This document shows positions 5,155 through 7,086 of a stretch of 7,086 nt of DNA, piece by piece. The translations under genes and the position numbers were made by a program. Source of the DNA: Dehalococcoidia bacterium (GTDB taxonomy: Bacteria; Chloroflexota; Dehalococcoidia; GIF9; AB-539-J10); contig JAOUDT010000063.1 of the NCBI GenBank assembly GCA_029859145.1, forward strand, positions 1 through 7,086. Direction: 5' to 3'. Each line of letters starts with the position of its first letter. Positions within the stretch are counted from its first letter, which is position 1. Below the pieces are notes generated by a model. It ran no database searches. It was not told the origin of the DNA and was given only the letters and a program-made list of their open reading frames with translations.

Positions 5155-6249
5155 TTAGATGTCTTGAAATCTTGGTGCCAACTTCTTTGCCACTTCGGGC
5201 ATAGTGGTGTATTCCATTTCCTCGAGCGGCAAGCGATGTGGTTCAAACGGCCCCATTCGGCGCAGGAAATCCGCCATAATGTTTGTCTGATGGCGAGCCT
5301 CATCGAAAGCAGGGTCATCGAAGAGGTCACGAGGCCCGACAAGCTTGCCGTTGGCAAGTTGGAAACCAGCAGCTACCACTCGTGGGGGACCGTCGAAACG
5401 GCAAGGGTTGCTTTCTCTGACAGCTACTGGCATTAAGGGGCCGTGGTGAGAGCCTCGCATCCAGCCTTCTACTATGTGAGGGGATGCGAATGGTTCCAGT
5501 ATTTCACCGACAGCGGGGAATTTGCCTTGGGAACGAACGATGCAGACGGGATCATCCTTGCCTACATATCGGCCTGCCATTAAAGATAATCTCTGTGTAG
5601 AGGAGACAGCAGCTATTTCACCGCTCTCCTTATGGTATACCGCTTTTATGGCATAGCGGCTTGGTGCACCGAGATAAACCAACATGTCGTAGATTTCTTC
5701 GGGAGCGTTGAAACTGATTTTCTTGTGCTTTTTGACATCGTGGACTTCAAATGTGAAGCCGGAGTGCATATTGGAGGCAATAACCAGCCCGATCGTGTTG
5801 AACGGGTCGGCAAATATCTTGTACAGCGGTAGGTTCCAGGCGCCGGATGCCGTCTTATCTGCCATGAATATGACTATGGTTTCGGCCTCGCGCTCAGAAA
5901 AGTGCATCTCAGCCGTACCAGGTCCCATCCCCTTGACATTGCCGGCGAAAGCATCAGACAGAAGGTCCTGGCCGGCGCCGTGCAGCTTCAAACTCTTAGC
6001 TACCTTGGTGCATTCCACAAATGTGTCCCAGGCCAGCTTGTGGATTTTCTCACTGTCTTCACCATGTTGGTGGGTCATTATCAACTGGAGGTCATCGCCA
6101 CAAACCGTAACGTGATGATCTATGAGCAGCCCCTTACCCTGGGCATGTTCCAGTTTCTCCCTGGCTTTTTGTATTACATCGGGGTGGCTGGAAGAATGCC
6201 CGACATAGCCACCGATGTCTGCTTTGATGACGCTTAAAGTTAATTCCAT
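5155..6249 (-). CDS. Bifunctional fructose-1,6-bisphosphate aldolase/phosphatase (archaeal type)
   Basis: This 364-residue enzyme condenses dihydroxyacetone phosphate and glyceraldehyde-3-phosphate, then dephosphorylates the resulting fructose-1,6-bisphosphate to fructose-6-phosphate, making gluconeogenesis one-directional. Nearly all residues known from the archaeal enzyme are present: Asp11 and His18 (KADIGG...GH), Asp52/Asp53 (GDDLQ), Gln94 (GAGQDLLSD), Asp131 (MADK), Tyr228, Schiff-base Lys231 and Asp232/Asp233 (RYVGKDDP), and Tyr347 (EMEYTT). GWMRGSH (262-268) and RFDGPPR (284-290) are also conserved. Both activities should be intact. The ATG at 6249 follows a strong GGGGGGTGA. The family occurs in archaea and deep-branching, often thermophilic or autotrophic bacteria, including Chloroflexota. 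The gene probably heads a two-gene unit with the pyrophosphatase, starting 44 bp after the DUF429 gene. Its product can feed the phosphohexomutase pathway in the same window. Confidence 0.96.
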   Translation of the reverse strand: MELTLSVIKADIGGYVGHSSSHPDVIQKAREKLEHAQGKGLLIDHHVTVCGDDLQLIMTHQHGEDSEKIHKLAWDTFVECTKVAKSLKLHGAGQDLLSDAFAGNVKGMGPGTAEMHFSEREAETIVIFMADKTASGAWNLPLYKIFADPFNTIGLVIASNMHSGFTFEVHDVKKHKKISFNAPEEIYDMLVYLGAPSRYAIKAVYHKESGEIAAVSSTQRLSLMAGRYVGKDDPVCIVRSQGKFPAVGEILEPFASPHIVEGWMRGSHHGPLMPVAVRESNPCRFDGPPRVVAAGFQLANGKLVGPRDLFDDPAFDEARHQTNIMADFLRRMGPFEPHRLPLEEMEYTTMPEVAKKLAPRFQDI

Positions 6250-6250
6250 T

Positions 6251-6260
6251 TCACCCCCCT
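6251..6260 (-). promoter_or_regulatory. Ribosome binding site of the aldolase/phosphatase
   Basis: AGGGGGGTGA on the minus strand ends 1 nt before the ATG at 6249. Aligned as a GGAGGTGA variant, its core is about 5 nt from the start. It supports this ATG. Confidence 0.65.
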
Positions 6261-6267
6261 CGCTGGT

Positions 6268-6297
6268 AGTTTAACAATGGAAAGGGGTGAACGTCAA
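6268..6297 (-). promoter_or_regulatory. Possible promoter of the aldolase/phosphatase unit
   Basis: TTGACG (6292-6297) lies 18 bp from TAAACT (6268-6273), which is preceded by TGT as in an extended -10. The -35 overlaps the DUF429 stop codon. Transcription would start near 6261, just before the ribosome binding site. This resembles the short-leader arrangement of the zinc-ribbon gene, but the -10 is a weak match. Confidence 0.38.
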
Positions 6298-6939
6298 TCT
6301 GGGATAAAGATTAGTCCTTCTTTACTATTACCCAAGGGCTCCGCCCTATTTTGGCGGTAGAGTAAACCGGTGTAAGCCGCCACCGCGGCGTCGTATAGGT
6401 CGTGGTCGAACACATCTAGATATGGCCTAAGTCCAGGTAGCATGTTTCCTAGTCTATCTCTGAGAAACCTTGTCCCTTGTTTGGTAGTTTTCCGGGGCAT
6501 AGCTGCACCAAACAGGCGGACTTTGCTAGGCAAAGGGGTAGACCTCAATGACTTGACTAGCTTGTTTCAGTTCACGGCCAATGCTGGTCTTGAGCTCGAT
6601 ACCACGGTAGATCAAGTCCTTGATGAAGGTCTTCTTGCTTGTGGGATAACAAGGAATTTTCTGTTGCCTCAATTCTTGGTCACATTGCCTATACTTCCTT
6701 GGGAATTCTGGCTTGCAGGAACAGCTTTCCTCCAGACAGCATAGCCCAGTTGGTAAGCTCAACGGAGCATCGATGGCGATTACTTGGGGTGAATAGAAGC
6801 CCAACAGAGCGACCATGTCTCTGTTCTTCGTCAGGAAGCCAAGGTAAACAAGTTGTGACCTGTTATCCAATCCTAAGCAAGCGCTGGGTTTGGCTTCCGT
6901 GGAGGTCAGGTCGATGCCGAAAAACGTTGGATACTTCAC
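6294..6939 (-). pseudogene. DUF429 (RNase H-fold, COG2410-like) protein, broken by a +1 frameshift
   Basis: Two adjacent reading frames together make one DUF429 protein of about 214 residues, a normal length. The first (6529-6939) gives 137 residues starting MKYPTFFGID, with Asp10, AIDAPLSLP (55-63, Asp57), a Cys-rich CCLEESCSC (67-75) and QCDQELR (85-91), and ends VIEVYPFA before TAG at 6526-6528. The second resumes at AGC (6525-6527) with SKVRLFGAAMPRKTTKQG and ends with DHDLYDAAVAAYTG near the C-terminus. Skipping one base (T on the minus strand, position 6528) restores the family's EVYPFASK stretch exactly. The GTG start at 6939 overlaps the preceding stop (GTGA) and has no clear Shine-Dalgarno of its own, so coupling is likely. 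The family is predicted to be a nuclease-like RNase H fold; its role is unknown. The break may be a real mutation, an assembly error or, less likely, recoding. Confidence 0.8.
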
Positions 6940-7086
6940 GTTGTTGGATGAGACTTCTTCCCTAATCGTTTTAGTATCTCTCTAGCTGCCACTATACCTG
7001 AGGCTGAAGCTTGGACCAAGCCTCGGCTGACACCGGCGCCATCGCCGGCAGCAAATATGTTGCTGATCTCGGTCTCCAAGCAAGGC
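6936..7086 (-). CDS. FAD-dependent dehydrogenase (COG2509-like), C-terminal fragment; 5' end outside window
   Basis: The last 49 residues of a longer flavoprotein are visible. They carry the C-terminal FAD-contacting motif NIFAAGDGAGVSRGLVQAS, followed by a helix ending in AAREILKRLG. GDGAGVxRG with QASASG is typical of the uncharacterised FAD-dependent dehydrogenases of COG2509, related to the NAD(P)/FAD oxidoreductases; a neighbouring family in the same fold cannot be excluded from so short a piece. The TGA stop at 6936-6938 overlaps the GTG of the DUF429 gene, so the two are probably in one operon. The reaction is unknown. Confidence 0.75.
   Translation of the reverse strand, partial: PCLETEISNIFAAGDGAGVSRGLVQASASGIVAAREILKRLGKKSHPTT

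Noticed and set aside
5632..6237. Several plus-strand open frames opposite the aldolase/phosphatase
   Set aside because: They overlap one another in different frames and are antisense to a highly conserved enzyme.
1..7086. CRISPR arrays, insertion sequences, attachment sites, tRNA or rRNA genes
   Set aside because: No regularly spaced repeats, transposase motifs, terminal inverted repeats or recognisable RNA gene sequences were seen.

Overview
The window looks like a piece of a bacterial chromosome, most likely from an anaerobic Chloroflexota (Dehalococcoidia-like) lineage or a relative. This assignment is an inference from gene content: an archaeal-type bifunctional fructose-1,6-bisphosphate aldolase/phosphatase, an archaeal-style phosphohexomutase paired with a GlmU-like nucleotidyltransferase, a tiny DUF5679-type zinc ribbon that I associate with Chloroflexota, and a tyrosine phenol-lyase/tryptophanase family lyase. 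No mobile element, CRISPR array, rRNA or tRNA was seen. Gene spacing is tight and Shine-Dalgarno sites are mostly of the GGAGG type.

Layout, left to right. (1) Positions 1-624, minus strand: N-terminal 208 residues of a PLP-dependent beta-eliminating lyase, cut by the window edge. (2) 702-3379, minus strand: a two-gene unit, a phosphohexomutase followed by a sugar-1-phosphate nucleotidyltransferase with a left-handed beta-helix tail. The two overlap by 4 bp (ATGA), and together they should turn a hexose-6-phosphate into a nucleotide sugar. The lyase follows 77 bp later and may be co-transcribed. (3) 3380-3509: a divergent intergenic region with two plausible sigma70-type promoters whose -35 boxes overlap, plus a 12-bp palindrome on the rightward -10. 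(4) 3510-3965, plus strand: a small membrane protein of the 'small multidrug export' family (PF06695). (5) 3966-4530: an intergenic stretch with a hairpin terminator that could serve both strands, a 45-residue zinc-ribbon gene on the minus strand with its own strong promoter, and about 190 bp of sequence without a recognisable gene.

(6) 4531-6249, minus strand: the FBP aldolase/phosphatase (gluconeogenesis) followed 6 bp later by an XTP/dITP pyrophosphatase (nucleotide-pool cleaning). (7) 6294-6939, minus strand: a DUF429 (RNase H-fold, COG2410-like) gene broken by a +1 frameshift in a conserved stretch. It overlaps by 4 bp (GTGA) the end of a COG2509-like FAD-dependent dehydrogenase that runs off the right edge.

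Functionally this is mostly central and housekeeping metabolism: gluconeogenic fructose-6-phosphate formation, conversion of hexose phosphates to nucleotide sugars, nucleotide-pool sanitation and amino-acid breakdown. No clear new multi-gene system is visible. The points most worth a second look are the DUF429 frameshift, the highly basic stand-alone zinc-ribbon protein, the divergent promoter region with nested inverted repeats, and the altered sugar-binding loop of the phosphohexomutase.
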